From positions 1-64,000 of the forward strand of contig JAJYHG010000152.1 in assembly GCA_021784895.1 (NCBI GenBank): a DNA stretch of 64,000 nt, in the 5' to 3' direction. Positions within the stretch are counted from its first letter, which is position 1. Every line of letters begins with the position of its first letter. The notes beneath the pieces are model-generated. The model had not been told where the DNA came from, ran no database searches, and was given only the letters and a program-made list of their open reading frames with translations. This DNA is from Actinomycetes bacterium. Lineage in GTDB: Bacteria; Actinomycetota; Thermoleophilia; Solirubrobacterales; Solirubrobacteraceae. This document shows, one piece after another, positions 25,511-34,228 of the stretch. The translations under genes and the position numbers were made by a program.

Positions 25511-25843
25511 CAAGCGTGTCCACAACAACCCAGGGATCCGCAACTGGTCAGGGTTCTTGGAGGCAATCAACGAAGCCAGCCTGTGCTGCTGCACACCAGT
25601 AAGCACCATCGGCACCTCTGCCGGGTGGCCGCGCCTGTGCTTGTCAAGCGCCTGCCAGCCACCACGACGAAAACGCGCCTTCCAGCGTCTCACCTACCCC
25701 TCACCGACCCCGACCGCGTCCGCTACAGCAATCTGTGTCCTGCCCTCCAAAAGCTGTACGCCACGTACCCGCAGCGCCTCGTGAGCGTCCCGCGAGAGTG
25801 ACCGCGCATCCCCGCGCGATGATTTAATTTCACCGGTACTCAT
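25508..25843 (-). pseudogene. IS630-family transposase, N-terminal remnant
   Basis: Reading from the ATG at 25843, about 112 codons: MSTGEIKSSRGDARSLSRDA, then RVRGVQLLEGRTQIAVADAV. An in-frame TAG stands at codon 50, followed by VRRWKARFRRGGWQALDKHR and TGVQQHRLASLIASKNPDQL to LLWTR. This is the helix-turn-helix half of an IS630 transposase. The DDE catalytic half is missing, and the end coincides with the break in the M24 peptidase fragment. It is inactive. Confidence 0.65.
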
Positions 25844-26023
25844 ACCACGATGATCGCACGAACCGGCCCTATTAGCAGCCCCTGGTGATCTCGGGCCTAG
25901 ACCGGGCTACCTCGCCGCTTCGACACCCAAGCTCCGGACGCGCTATTCTGCACGTGGCTTGCGCCATCCTTGTAGTGAGCAGGCTACTTGTAGGCAGTCA
26001 CTAGGGCGACCTTCACGGACTAA

Positions 26024-27112
26024 ATGAGCGACACAACGCACTCGTCGCTTCGCCGACTTCAGGTTGTCATGGTCGCGGACGGCCACCCAGAAGGCTGGCG
26101 ATCGGTTGGCTTGCCTGAGGCCGTGCTCGAGCGATGGTCGCGTTACACGTCGCCGCTGCGCGTGGCGATGGTGACAGCGAGAGATAACACTCGACTACAA
26201 GGCGCGATGCTCCTCGTCAGCCGGGCTATCGGGCAGTACGTCAAGGTAGCCGATGTCTGGATTGCGCCCGAGATCGAGGACTCGTCCGGCCTAGAACGGG
26301 CGCTCGTGGTGTTCACACTCGAACACGCATGGCAAAGCGGAGCGGTGGCCGTCAAACGCGCGCTGAAGCAGCCCCAAGCTTCAGTCCTCCGCGGCGGGCT
26401 CATCCACCAGCAGCCCGCCGCCATGGATGAGCCCGGCGCCCCTGAATCGACCGCTGAGGTTTGGTGGCACAGTACACACCCGTCGATCGCGCCGCCCTAT
26501 TTAAGTCAGACAACATACTTCACCTGCGGCCCTACCAGTCTCCTGATGGCTCTCGCTCACTTTCAAACCGACATGCTCCCGACACGTCAGCTCGAGTTTG
26601 AGATATGGCGCGAGGCGACCATGGTTGAGGCCTGTGACCCCTACGGCCTCGCACTCGCTGCAAAACGCCGTGGCCTTGATGTTGACTTGACAGTGACTAC
26701 CGATGCGTTCATGCTGTTAGAGGAGTTTCATAGCGAGAAAGAGCGTGACGTACGCCGCTACTTCCAGATGAGGTTTCGTGAAGCCGTTGCGGCTACGGAC
26801 ATCAAGGTCCGAAGAGAAGCTGTCACGAGCGCTCAAATCAGAGCCGCGCTCGACAGCGGACGGCTCGCGCTTCTGTTGGTTGATGAGGCGCCGTTCGGCA
26901 TTGAGCCATGCCCACACTGGATTATGGTCCATAGCTTTGTCGACGGGGTGTTTGTGGTCCACGACCCATGGGTGGATCCCGCTATGGGTGAGACCTGGCT
27001 TGATGGACGCGACCTCCCGCTTCTGCCAGCCGACGTTGAACGGCTCGCGGCCTTCGGCAGCCCCCCGTATACGGCGCTGCTCGCGGTGCGCGGCGCGGCC
27101 ACGCCCATCTGA
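26024..27112 (+). CDS. Peptidase C39-like (DUF3335-type) protein with N-terminal GNAT-like part
   Basis: 362 residues. The first ~140 are a reduced acetyltransferase-like domain (YVKVADVWIAPEIEDSSGLE, LVVFTLEHAWQSGAVAVKRA). From ~155, PYLSQTTYFTCGPTSLLMAL holds the catalytic Gln and Cys of a C39 cysteine peptidase; EFEIWREATMVEACDPYGLA follows; the His is likely in CPHWIMVHSFVDGVFVVHDP and the Asp just after it. The GNAT-C39 fusion is known in other bacteria, often near ATP-grasp ligases, but none is here. No signal peptide, so it probably acts in the cytosol. Substrate unknown. Confidence 0.75.
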   Translation: MSDTTHSSLRRLQVVMVADGHPEGWRSVGLPEAVLERWSRYTSPLRVAMVTARDNTRLQGAMLLVSRAIGQYVKVADVWIAPEIEDSSGLERALVVFTLEHAWQSGAVAVKRALKQPQASVLRGGLIHQQPAAMDEPGAPESTAEVWWHSTHPSIAPPYLSQTTYFTCGPTSLLMALAHFQTDMLPTRQLEFEIWREATMVEACDPYGLALAAKRRGLDVDLTVTTDAFMLLEEFHSEKERDVRRYFQMRFREAVAATDIKVRREAVTSAQIRAALDSGRLALLLVDEAPFGIEPCPHWIMVHSFVDGVFVVHDPWVDPAMGETWLDGRDLPLLPADVERLAAFGSPPYTALLAVRGAATPI

Positions 27113-27493
27113 GACCCTTACGTGACGAGCGCGCCCAGCCGCGACCGCATGTCAAGGGAGGGACGCTCACACTAAGCCTCAATCCACCGTGGGGCTGGGT
27201 CGGTGCGGTGGAATCGGCGGGTCTGGCGGGGTGACGCTCGGGTCGGACATGGTTGACGGCCTTGGATGCGTACACCCACGGATGTCAGCGCCCGAGATCG
27301 CCGTTGACACCCGGTTTTCGGCCAGCGCGAGCGGGCCGGTGTCGGCGGTGGGGGTCGGCTGGTGCTCGTAGTGACCGTCAGCGGGTCAGGTGAGCGCGGG
27401 GACCGCGCGGAGCCTGGTGAGGATGGTGGTGAAGTCGAATCACAAGCTTCCTACAACGCGACTACCGGACGAACCGTCCCTCGACAATCCAGG
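27113..27493. other. Gap between convergent genes
   Basis: 381 bases between the ends of the C39-like gene and the amine oxidase gene. No gene, repeat or strong terminator was identified. The short frames found have no ribosome sites. Confidence 0.5.
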
Positions 27494-28903
27494 CTAAGAC
27501 CATTGCGCCTTGGCCGCCAGCCTTGCTCCCAACATCCGGCCCACTCGCACGGCACCGTCAACGTGCAGGTATCCGTAGCCGGCCAGATCAGCGCTGCCAA
27601 AGTGGAGCGGACCGACAGGCTCGCGCATGAGAGGCCCATGCCGCGTCAGAGCACCGACCTCAAAGGACGAACCGTAGGCCCCGCCAGCGAATGGATCGGC
27701 AAGCCAGGGACTCTCCACATAACAAGAGGTCCTCAGCGCCTGCTCACCAAAGTACGCCGACAATGAAGCCAATACCGCCGCACGACGGTGCTCTGGGTTA
27801 CTCCTGGCAGCCCGAGTTGCGTTCTCGCCCGCAATGAACCCGACCAGTATCCCGCTACCATCAGGTAGATCGTCGTTGCAATTGTCGTACACCTCATGCA
27901 CTAGCTGGTATGGGCTGAACGCAGTGCCGGACAGGTTGCGATGTCGCCAGAATGGCTCGTCGTATTGAGCACTGACCTTGATCACCTGCCCCATATGCTG
28001 ACGCGCTCTGAGCTCGCACTGCGGCTCGGCAAGCGGAGGCAAGAAGTCGATTGACGCGACGAGCGGTGGTGGCATTGTCAGGAGCACAGAGCGCGCCCAG
28101 TAGCTAGCCCGCCCGCAAATAACCGTTGCTCCATCTTCGGACCACTCAATGCGTGTGACCGGGCTGTTCAGCACAAGGTTCCCAGCAAGCCGGGCCGCGA
28201 GCCGATCCGCCACTTGGCTGAGGCCGCCACATACGCGCAGATCGAGAACGACGTTCTCGTCAGCTAGATGCGAGAAGCCGCCCACGCTGCTGGTCAGGAG
28301 CGCAGCCGTCAGCAAGGAAAACGCCGAGTTTGGCCGTGCGATCATCGCCGGTCCAACGTATAGGCCTGCTAGGTTTAGCGCCTCCACGTCATCTGTCTGC
28401 TCAGCGAGCCAGGATGCGAAGGAGACAGCGTCGAGCTCCTCTGCATCCGGGTGCTCCCAAGGTGCTTCGGGATTGAGTTGACGCGCCAGTGCGTCCAGCG
28501 CACTGCCAACTCTGTGCAGCTGGGTGGTCGTGTGCGCCGAAAGAGGAAGGGCATCGCCGCTATATGTACGCCTGACGCCGTCATGCCCGATGTATACGTT
28601 CTCGCCGTTTCGATAGCGGGGAAAAGTTGCCAGCCCGAGGTCTTCGATCAGCCTGAGCAGCTGGTCCTGGCCCGCAGACAACCACTGTCCTCCCTGCTCG
28701 ACCCGGGTGCCATTGACGGTCTCGGTCAGCAGCCGACCCCCGACACGGTCTCGCGCCTCGACGATGACAACCGACCTACCTGCGCTTTTGAGCATGGTTG
28801 CGGCCGTCAGTCCTGTGACTCCTGCACCTACGACCACCGTGTCGACTTCCTCAGCTCGTGAGTGTCGTGTCAATTGCTCTCCCCGGTCATGCTTGACCCT
28901 CAC
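27494..28903 (-). CDS. FAD-dependent flavin monoamine oxidase
   Basis: 469 residues. FAD-binding start VDTVVVGAGVTGLTAATMLKSAG (residues ~20-42, GxGxxG present), then VEARDRVGGRLLTE and GTRVEQGGQWLSAGQDQLL as in MAO/polyamine oxidase proteins. The C-terminal FAD motif is around PVGPLHFGSADLAGYGYLHVDGAVRVG. It oxidises an amine to an aldehyde with release of ammonia and H2O2. The gene follows a class III aminotransferase by 87 bases, and together they suggest degradation of a diamine, amino acid or aromatic amine. GC content here is visibly lower than in the flanking housekeeping genes. Confidence 0.88.
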   Translation of the reverse strand: MRVKHDRGEQLTRHSRAEEVDTVVVGAGVTGLTAATMLKSAGRSVVIVEARDRVGGRLLTETVNGTRVEQGGQWLSAGQDQLLRLIEDLGLATFPRYRNGENVYIGHDGVRRTYSGDALPLSAHTTTQLHRVGSALDALARQLNPEAPWEHPDAEELDAVSFASWLAEQTDDVEALNLAGLYVGPAMIARPNSAFSLLTAALLTSSVGGFSHLADENVVLDLRVCGGLSQVADRLAARLAGNLVLNSPVTRIEWSEDGATVICGRASYWARSVLLTMPPPLVASIDFLPPLAEPQCELRARQHMGQVIKVSAQYDEPFWRHRNLSGTAFSPYQLVHEVYDNCNDDLPDGSGILVGFIAGENATRAARSNPEHRRAAVLASLSAYFGEQALRTSCYVESPWLADPFAGGAYGSSFEVGALTRHGPLMREPVGPLHFGSADLAGYGYLHVDGAVRVGRMLGARLAAKAQWS

Positions 28904-28990
28904 GCCAGCATGGCCGTATCCAAGAGGACCAGAGCGGCACGGTGCACCTGCGACTCCCCGACGGCGCCGTGGTAGTAGCCCGATGGGCGC

Positions 28991-30355
28991 TCAGCTCAGA
29001 ACCTCTTCGGCTGCGACGGCAAGCTGGTCGCATGACCAGGCAAACAGGTCAGGGTCCATCGTCAGCTCCGGCTGCAGCCGATACGTCCATTTCTGCGGAA
29101 AGCTGATGGCAAACACTCCGCGGCGCAGCGCGGCCTGATGAAAAGCAGCCTGCGTACTGGGGTCGGGACGCTTGCTCGCCTTGTCTGTGACGAACTCAAG
29201 CGCCCCCCACGCGCCGTACTGGCGATAGTCCCCGATGCCCTCATAACGCTCGACGAGGCTGCCCAGTTTCTGACGTCCGATCTCCTGCAGTTGAAGCGCG
29301 TTGTCGATCGCGGCGGGCATCAGATCAAGGCCCGCGAGTGCTCCCGCCACGGCACCCGGCTCCCAAACATAGGTTCCTGTGGTGTGAACGTTGGTCTTTG
29401 CCATGATCGCATCGGTCCCAAGAATGGCGGCCATCGGCTGACCACCAGCGGACAACGATTTGCCGGTCAGCAGCAGATCCGGCTCCAGCCCCCACAGGTC
29501 TCCAGCCCACACGGCCCCGGATCGGCCTAGGCCGGACTGAATCTCGTCACATATGAGTACCCATCCATGGTCAGCGCACATCGCGGTCAGGCCCGCCCAG
29601 AAGGACCCAGACGGCGCGTAGACGCCTAGCTCGCCTGCGATCGGCTCGATCAGTACACCCGCAATCTGGTTTGCCTCAACCTGATGGCGCAGCAGCCAAT
29701 CGTTGATGTAGTCGATCACGAGCGAATCATCAACCGACCCTGGTTCCCGAGTGAACGCACCGCGATAACTGCTCGGGTATGGGGCGAACATTAGCCCCGG
29801 AGCGTACGGTGTGCTCCCGGTCGTGATCTCAGCAAGCTCGGTCGAAGCACTCGCTGCGAGATACGTGGACTCGCCGTGGTACTGGCCAAGGAACGTCAGG
29901 ATCATAGGGCGGCCCGTATGTTCCCGCGCTAGCCTGATCGCGCCCTCTACGGCCTCCGTGCCCGTCACCGTCGGTGCGACTCGGGTGATCTTGCCAGGCG
30001 CAAGAGCGATGAGCCGTTCAGCGAGCTCCACCACCGGCGGGGACTGCAGAAAGCACGATATCTCCATCCCATACCTGTCCCACGCGTCGCACATGGCCTT
30101 CCGCACCGTAGGAGGAAAGGGGCCATACGGCGCGGCGCCCCATGCCGCGAGATGGTTGGCGAAAGTGTTGCCGTCCACGTCGTGTATCAACCCTGACTCA
30201 TCCTTATAGTCCAGAATGAAGGGACACGTCTCACCCAGATGCATTTGAGTGTAAAACACGTCCTTCTGCCGGGCGAATATTTCCCGGGAACGCGGGCCCG
30301 GTAGTTCGGTAGCCACCTGCGGGTACGGCCGTGAGGGTCTTTCACCATTACTCAT
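28991..30355 (-). CDS. Class III PLP-dependent aminotransferase
   Basis: 454 residues. LITP-type features: FANHLAAWGAAPYGPFPPTV, TVTGTEAVEGAIRLAREHTG (PLP phosphate loop), FLGQYHGESTYLA, then WVLICDEIQSGLGRSGAVWA (Asp of DEIQ) and LLLTGKSLSAGGQPMAAILG with the PLP Lys in TGKSLS. The family includes GABA, ornithine and glutamate-1-semialdehyde enzymes; the amino donor cannot be named here. It is preceded by a consensus promoter whose predicted transcript would start within about 2 bases of the ATG, so the mRNA may be leaderless. It is followed by the amine oxidase. Confidence 0.88.
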   Translation of the reverse strand: MSNGERPSRPYPQVATELPGPRSREIFARQKDVFYTQMHLGETCPFILDYKDESGLIHDVDGNTFANHLAAWGAAPYGPFPPTVRKAMCDAWDRYGMEISCFLQSPPVVELAERLIALAPGKITRVAPTVTGTEAVEGAIRLAREHTGRPMILTFLGQYHGESTYLAASASTELAEITTGSTPYAPGLMFAPYPSSYRGAFTREPGSVDDSLVIDYINDWLLRHQVEANQIAGVLIEPIAGELGVYAPSGSFWAGLTAMCADHGWVLICDEIQSGLGRSGAVWAGDLWGLEPDLLLTGKSLSAGGQPMAAILGTDAIMAKTNVHTTGTYVWEPGAVAGALAGLDLMPAAIDNALQLQEIGRQKLGSLVERYEGIGDYRQYGAWGALEFVTDKASKRPDPSTQAAFHQAALRRGVFAISFPQKWTYRLQPELTMDPDLFAWSCDQLAVAAEEVLS

Positions 30356-30363
30356 ATGCGATC

Positions 30364-30392
30364 ACCATACGCCGATATTGCTTTTTTGTCAA
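30364..30392 (-). promoter_or_regulatory. Sigma-70-type promoter, probably leaderless
   Basis: On the minus strand TTGACA (30387-30392), a 17-base spacer, then TATGGT (30364-30369). The aminotransferase ATG at 30355 lies 8 bases after the -10 box, where transcription is expected to begin. Confidence 0.7.
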
Positions 30393-30464
30393 CTGGTTCG
30401 CGCCAAGCTGCTGCCCCGGAATCTGTGTGCGATCGCCCAGCCGTCTGGCTCAGCAGGCTGGAAC

Positions 30465-31091
30465 TCAAGCCAGCTCTGGACACTGCAGAGCAAGACTCAG
30501 CCAAAGCCGCACCGAGCCGCCAGCCGCGTTCCAGTCCAGCGATGGGCGGCCGAGCGCAACCTGGACACCCAAGCCATCGCCCATCGCCACCGCCCCCGCG
30601 GCGATTAGATCCACGTCGGCGGGTTCGGCCACAGCTCCCGTCCTCACGCAGTCGAGGATCGCGTCGCGCACCACTCCGACCCATGCTTCGTACATGGCCA
30701 ACGACGCCAGCCGCAACTCTTCGTCGCGCAGCGCAGCTCGCCAGTACTCTGTCCACAGGAGCCACTCGCGCCTCGCAGGCTCCTCGTCGCCTTGCACCCC
30801 GGCAGCCAAGTGTGTGGCCACCCAGCGCAACCGCTCCACCGGACGCTCCATTTCAGCAGCTTTGGCGACGACGGCCGAAAGAAGCTCCTGCGTCGCATGC
30901 TCGAGCCCAGCGAGCACCATGGCCTCGCGGCTCCCAAACAGGTATTGCAGGTTCCCGACCGAGACGCCGGCGCAGGTGGCAACATCTGTGAACCGTGTCC
31001 GCTCAACGCCTCGTGCGGCAATCGTGTCACATAGCGCCTCAACTACGCGTGCGCGTGTTTCGCTTGATCCGCGGCCAGCCCCCGAGTTCAT
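30465..31091 (-). CDS. TetR-family transcriptional regulator
   Basis: 208 residues. Helix-turn-helix at residues ~15-60: VVEALCDTIAARGVERTRFT, DVATCAGVSVGNLQYLFGSR. The C-terminal ligand domain has LRLASLAMYEAWVGVVRDAI and no known signature. It lies between the aminotransferase/amine oxidase genes and an ABC substrate-binding lipoprotein gene on the same strand, so it probably controls one or both in response to an amine or amino-acid ligand. This role is inferred from position. Confidence 0.88.
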   Translation of the reverse strand: MNSGAGRGSSETRARVVEALCDTIAARGVERTRFTDVATCAGVSVGNLQYLFGSREAMVLAGLEHATQELLSAVVAKAAEMERPVERLRWVATHLAAGVQGDEEPARREWLLWTEYWRAALRDEELRLASLAMYEAWVGVVRDAILDCVRTGAVAEPADVDLIAAGAVAMGDGLGVQVALGRPSLDWNAAGGSVRLWLSLALQCPELA

Positions 31092-31217
31092 CAGTCGGCT
31101 CCCATGCCAGTCCTCAATGTAACCCGTTTGCTCCCAGAAGCCAGCCGCCCAGCTTGACCACTAGCTCGAGAGTGCGTCTGCGGCAACCCGCCTCAAGGAC
31201 GCGGCACGCCCGCCGTT

Positions 31218-33062
31218 TCACTTTTTCGTCAAATACCAGTTGCTCACGTCGTAACTCGCGTAAGGGCTGAGCGGATACCAGCCACCGAGATGACTCGAGA
31301 CGAGATTGATCTGGAAATCAGCCAGCGGCCAAGCCAGCGAAGCGACATTCTTAGCCAGGTAGGTCTCCGCCGCGTAGAGTGCGCTCAAGCTTGAAGAGGC
31401 GTGGGTCGCGGCGATTAATCTATCGGCCACAGGATTGTTGTATCCACCACCCCAGTAGTTACCCTTGCCAAACTGCTGGCCGCCGCTCGGAAGCCCTTGG
31501 TACTGCCCGAAGTCCCACATGTAGCCGTTGTATCCGGCGATGCCCCACTTGCACGGGCCCGGAGGACACACACCTGCGATTGAAAACATCGTAGTCTGAC
31601 TCTGTGGGTCTAGTGGCAAGCTGATACCCACGCGCGCAGCCGCCGTGTCAAAGGCTTCGACCTGAGCTAGGAAACTAGGAGAACCGGTGTCGTACATCAA
31701 GGGAATACTCAATGGCTTGTTCTTAGGCACGCCGGGGCCGCACTCGTTCGCAGCGCTGCCAGGGCGTGCGCACACGTCGATTCCGTTGGCTCCCTTAACC
31801 CAGCCGTGCGACCGAAGAAGTGCCTTCGCGGCGCTAGGGCTATACGGGTACGGGTTACTCCGCAGTGCGGGTGCTACCAAATTAGAGCCCGGATAATCAG
31901 GCGCGACTCCATAGTCTGGAATCCCATAGCCATGGTCAGTCTGTTTGATATACAGCGCCTGATTTACTAGGTGCTGGAGCGCCTGTCTTACGTACAGCTG
32001 GCCGACAAGGTTCTTCCAGGGCCCGGTGTACCCAAATTCAAACATTTCGTTGTAGAAGTAGGGCCACGCTGTGACGCTGTATCCGAGTGATTTGAAGTGG
32101 CTCACTTGGTTAGCGTCGCTGAACGGGAGGTAGCCAAAATCTACGACCCCTGCCCTCACAGCATCGACCTCAGCCGTGTCAGATGAAAAACTGTAGATCT
32201 GGTAGCCAGCGAGATGAGGCTTGACCGGGCCGCTGAAGGACCGGTTCGCGGCCATGACCGTGTGGTAGGTAGTTGGGTTATACGACTTAATTACCCACGG
32301 GCCGTCCACAACCTTCCACAGTTTGCTCGTGCCGTACGTCGAGAGCGATTGAGATTGGTGGTACAGAAATGCGAATACTTTGGCGGCGCCCGCCGGCGTC
32401 GCAGCCACGTTGGTCACGCTGCATGTCAGACACGTTTTATCCCAAGCCTGCACAGGCAACGGATAGATCCAGGTCAGCTGATTATCGGTGAACCACTGCG
32501 CACTGTAAGGGCGCTTGAGATGAAGAACGAATTTGTACGGCCCCGGGTAGCTGACGTTGACGATATCGGCGGGCATCTCTCCAGCAACATAAGGTGCGTA
32601 CTTCCCCGCCTTGACGGCTGCCGCTTCAAGTTCGAAGAAGAAGCGCACGTCGGCTGTCGTGACGGGAAGGCCGTCCGACCACCGCCATCCGCGGTTCAAG
32701 GTGACGGTAACCGTACGGTTGCCGTCGGAGAAGACTGGCTTCCGGCCAATGGAACGAGGATAATTGATTCCGGTCTTACCAGGGGCTCCAGCGAAGTAGA
32801 GCGGATTCCACATCCCGCTCTCAACGTTGCTGTCGTACGATTCATAGTTCGCTTGATTCTCCAGCGGTAGGATCCAGGTGAAGTCGTCGTCGACCGGCAG
32901 CGCGTAGCTAGCCACGCCTCCCTTGATTGGGGTGCCTTTGGCAGCGGCTGCCCCAGCCGCTGGCGTGGAGGACCCACAGGCCGCAATGGCCACGGCCGCG
33001 ACGAACCCCGCGCTCACCGCGATGAGTGGCCGGCGGAAGATACGAATCCGCGATGTCAACAT
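31218..33062 (-). CDS. ABC transporter substrate-binding lipoprotein, family 5 (peptide/nickel type)
   Basis: 614 residues from the ATG at 33062, with AAAGGGG 7-11 bases upstream. Lipoprotein signal: LIAVSAGFVAAVAIAACGSS, with the lipobox Cys after AIAA. The mature protein shows family 5 features: NRGWRWSDGLPVTTADVRFF, FVLHLKRPYSAQWFTD and VRQALQHLVNQALYI. Such proteins capture peptides, opines or other solutes outside the membrane and deliver them to a permease. No permease or ATPase genes are adjacent, so it is an orphan or relies on a transporter elsewhere. A consensus promoter precedes it. Confidence 0.88.
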   Translation of the reverse strand: MLTSRIRIFRRPLIAVSAGFVAAVAIAACGSSTPAAGAAAAKGTPIKGGVASYALPVDDDFTWILPLENQANYESYDSNVESGMWNPLYFAGAPGKTGINYPRSIGRKPVFSDGNRTVTVTLNRGWRWSDGLPVTTADVRFFFELEAAAVKAGKYAPYVAGEMPADIVNVSYPGPYKFVLHLKRPYSAQWFTDNQLTWIYPLPVQAWDKTCLTCSVTNVAATPAGAAKVFAFLYHQSQSLSTYGTSKLWKVVDGPWVIKSYNPTTYHTVMAANRSFSGPVKPHLAGYQIYSFSSDTAEVDAVRAGVVDFGYLPFSDANQVSHFKSLGYSVTAWPYFYNEMFEFGYTGPWKNLVGQLYVRQALQHLVNQALYIKQTDHGYGIPDYGVAPDYPGSNLVAPALRSNPYPYSPSAAKALLRSHGWVKGANGIDVCARPGSAANECGPGVPKNKPLSIPLMYDTGSPSFLAQVEAFDTAAARVGISLPLDPQSQTTMFSIAGVCPPGPCKWGIAGYNGYMWDFGQYQGLPSGGQQFGKGNYWGGGYNNPVADRLIAATHASSSLSALYAAETYLAKNVASLAWPLADFQINLVSSHLGGWYPLSPYASYDVSNWYLTKK

Positions 33063-33173
33063 ACTGAATCCCCTTTGAGAGCAGCCCGTCACGTACCGTT
33101 GAGAGGTCAGCTGCGCTAGAGATCTGCTGAGAGCCGGTTAGGCACGGAAGGCGCGCGGTCTGACCATACCGAG

Positions 33174-33202
33174 ATATTACGCGACTTTGCGGCTGCTGTC
33201 AA
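33174..33202 (-). promoter_or_regulatory. Consensus sigma-70-type promoter for the lipoprotein gene
   Basis: Minus strand TTGACA (33197-33202), 17-base spacer, TAATAT (33174-33179). Predicted transcription start near 33167 gives a leader of about 105 bases before the ATG at 33062. Nothing obvious, such as a riboswitch, is recognised in that leader. Confidence 0.75.
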
Positions 33203-33388
33203 GGGGTGATCAGTGACGGTGCGGCGCCTCCAAGCACCAAGGATGAGAGCTTGAGCCCGAGGCTGGGCCTCGGTGAAGCCCGTGAAGGTAGACCAGCCTG
33301 TGCGTCTGCGAGCAACCGGTTCTAGCCCAGTTTCACGAACTTTCCGAACTGGAGCCCGTATGCGCAAATGATCGGAAGGCCGCTAGAC

Positions 33389-34218
33389 CCTATCCCGGTA
33401 GAGGGTTGATGTGCGCTACCTCGAATCTTGTGATCAGCGTCGTCTGGATGTCGATCAAGGGGTTCTGATGGGACTTATCGACCGTGATGATGGCTGGCGG
33501 TTGCCGGGCTGGCTGTGGAAACTGATCGAGGTGCTGTTGCCTGAGCGGCCGGCGCATCCTTGGGCGTGTCACAACCTGCGGGCACCTGACCGCCAGGCGA
33601 TGAACGCGATCCTGCTGGTCCTGCGGACAGAGATGCAGTGGGACGCGCTGAACAGCTGCGTTGTGCGCTCGCCATCCTCTGCTCACCGCCAGTTTCAGGA
33701 ACGGCAGGCCGGAGTGTTTCATGAGATCGGGCGCCACGGCCTGCTGGACCTGGAAAAGACAGTCGGGCTCGATTGGTCGTTTTTTGCGTGTGACATGTGA
33801 CCGCGCGGTAGGAAAGGCTCCGCTTGGAGCCCCTCAAACCGGGCCGAACCCTACTGGTGATCGCGGTGAAGAGAGCCAAGCGCTCGGTCGTCACGGACGC
33901 CGCTGGTGTTCCTCTCGGGATAGCGATCAAGGGCGCGAACCGCAAGGATCAGCTGCTCTTGGAAGCGACGCTTGAGTCGGTGCCAGTCGCTCGGCCGATC
34001 CCAACCGATCAAGCCCCTCAGGTGCCGTGCCTGGACAAGAGCTATGACCACTCGAGCGTGGCGGCGTTGTGTGATCACTCCACGCTTTGTGCTCCAAATC
34101 CGCACCCGCGGCGAGGAGATCGACGAGAACCACGAAGCGCTGCTCCAGCTCGCCAGGGGACTCATCGCACTCGAACGCGCTCACGCCTGGCGAGAAGCGA
34201 ACCCTCTACCGGCATAGG
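33389..34218. mobile_element. IS5-family insertion sequence with terminal inverted repeats
   Basis: Left end CCTATCCCGGTAGAGGGTT (33389-33407); right end AACCCTCTACCGGCATAGG (34200-34218) is its reverse complement at 18 of 19 positions. About 830 bp, the usual size for IS5/IS427 elements. It encloses a transposase gene broken by frameshifts. No clear target duplication was found. The right end lies 10 bases before the first in-frame ATG of the cytosine deaminase gene. Confidence 0.75.
33468..34217 (+). pseudogene. IS5-family transposase, frameshifted
   Basis: Frame one: MGLIDRDDGWRLPGWLWKLI, LLPERPAHPW, DRQAMNAILLVLRTEMQW up to LDWSFFACDM (stop at 33800). The reading then continues in other frames: GAPQTGPNPTGDRGEES, then KRSVVTDAAGVPLGIAIKGA and LDKSYDHSSVAALCDH, and finally IRTRGEEIDENHEALLQLAR to RGLIALERAHAWREANP, the region of the family motif RWVVERTHSW. 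At least two or three frame changes make it inactive. The final frame ends at the right inverted repeat. Confidence 0.75.
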
Positions 34219-34228
34219 CCCTCATCTT

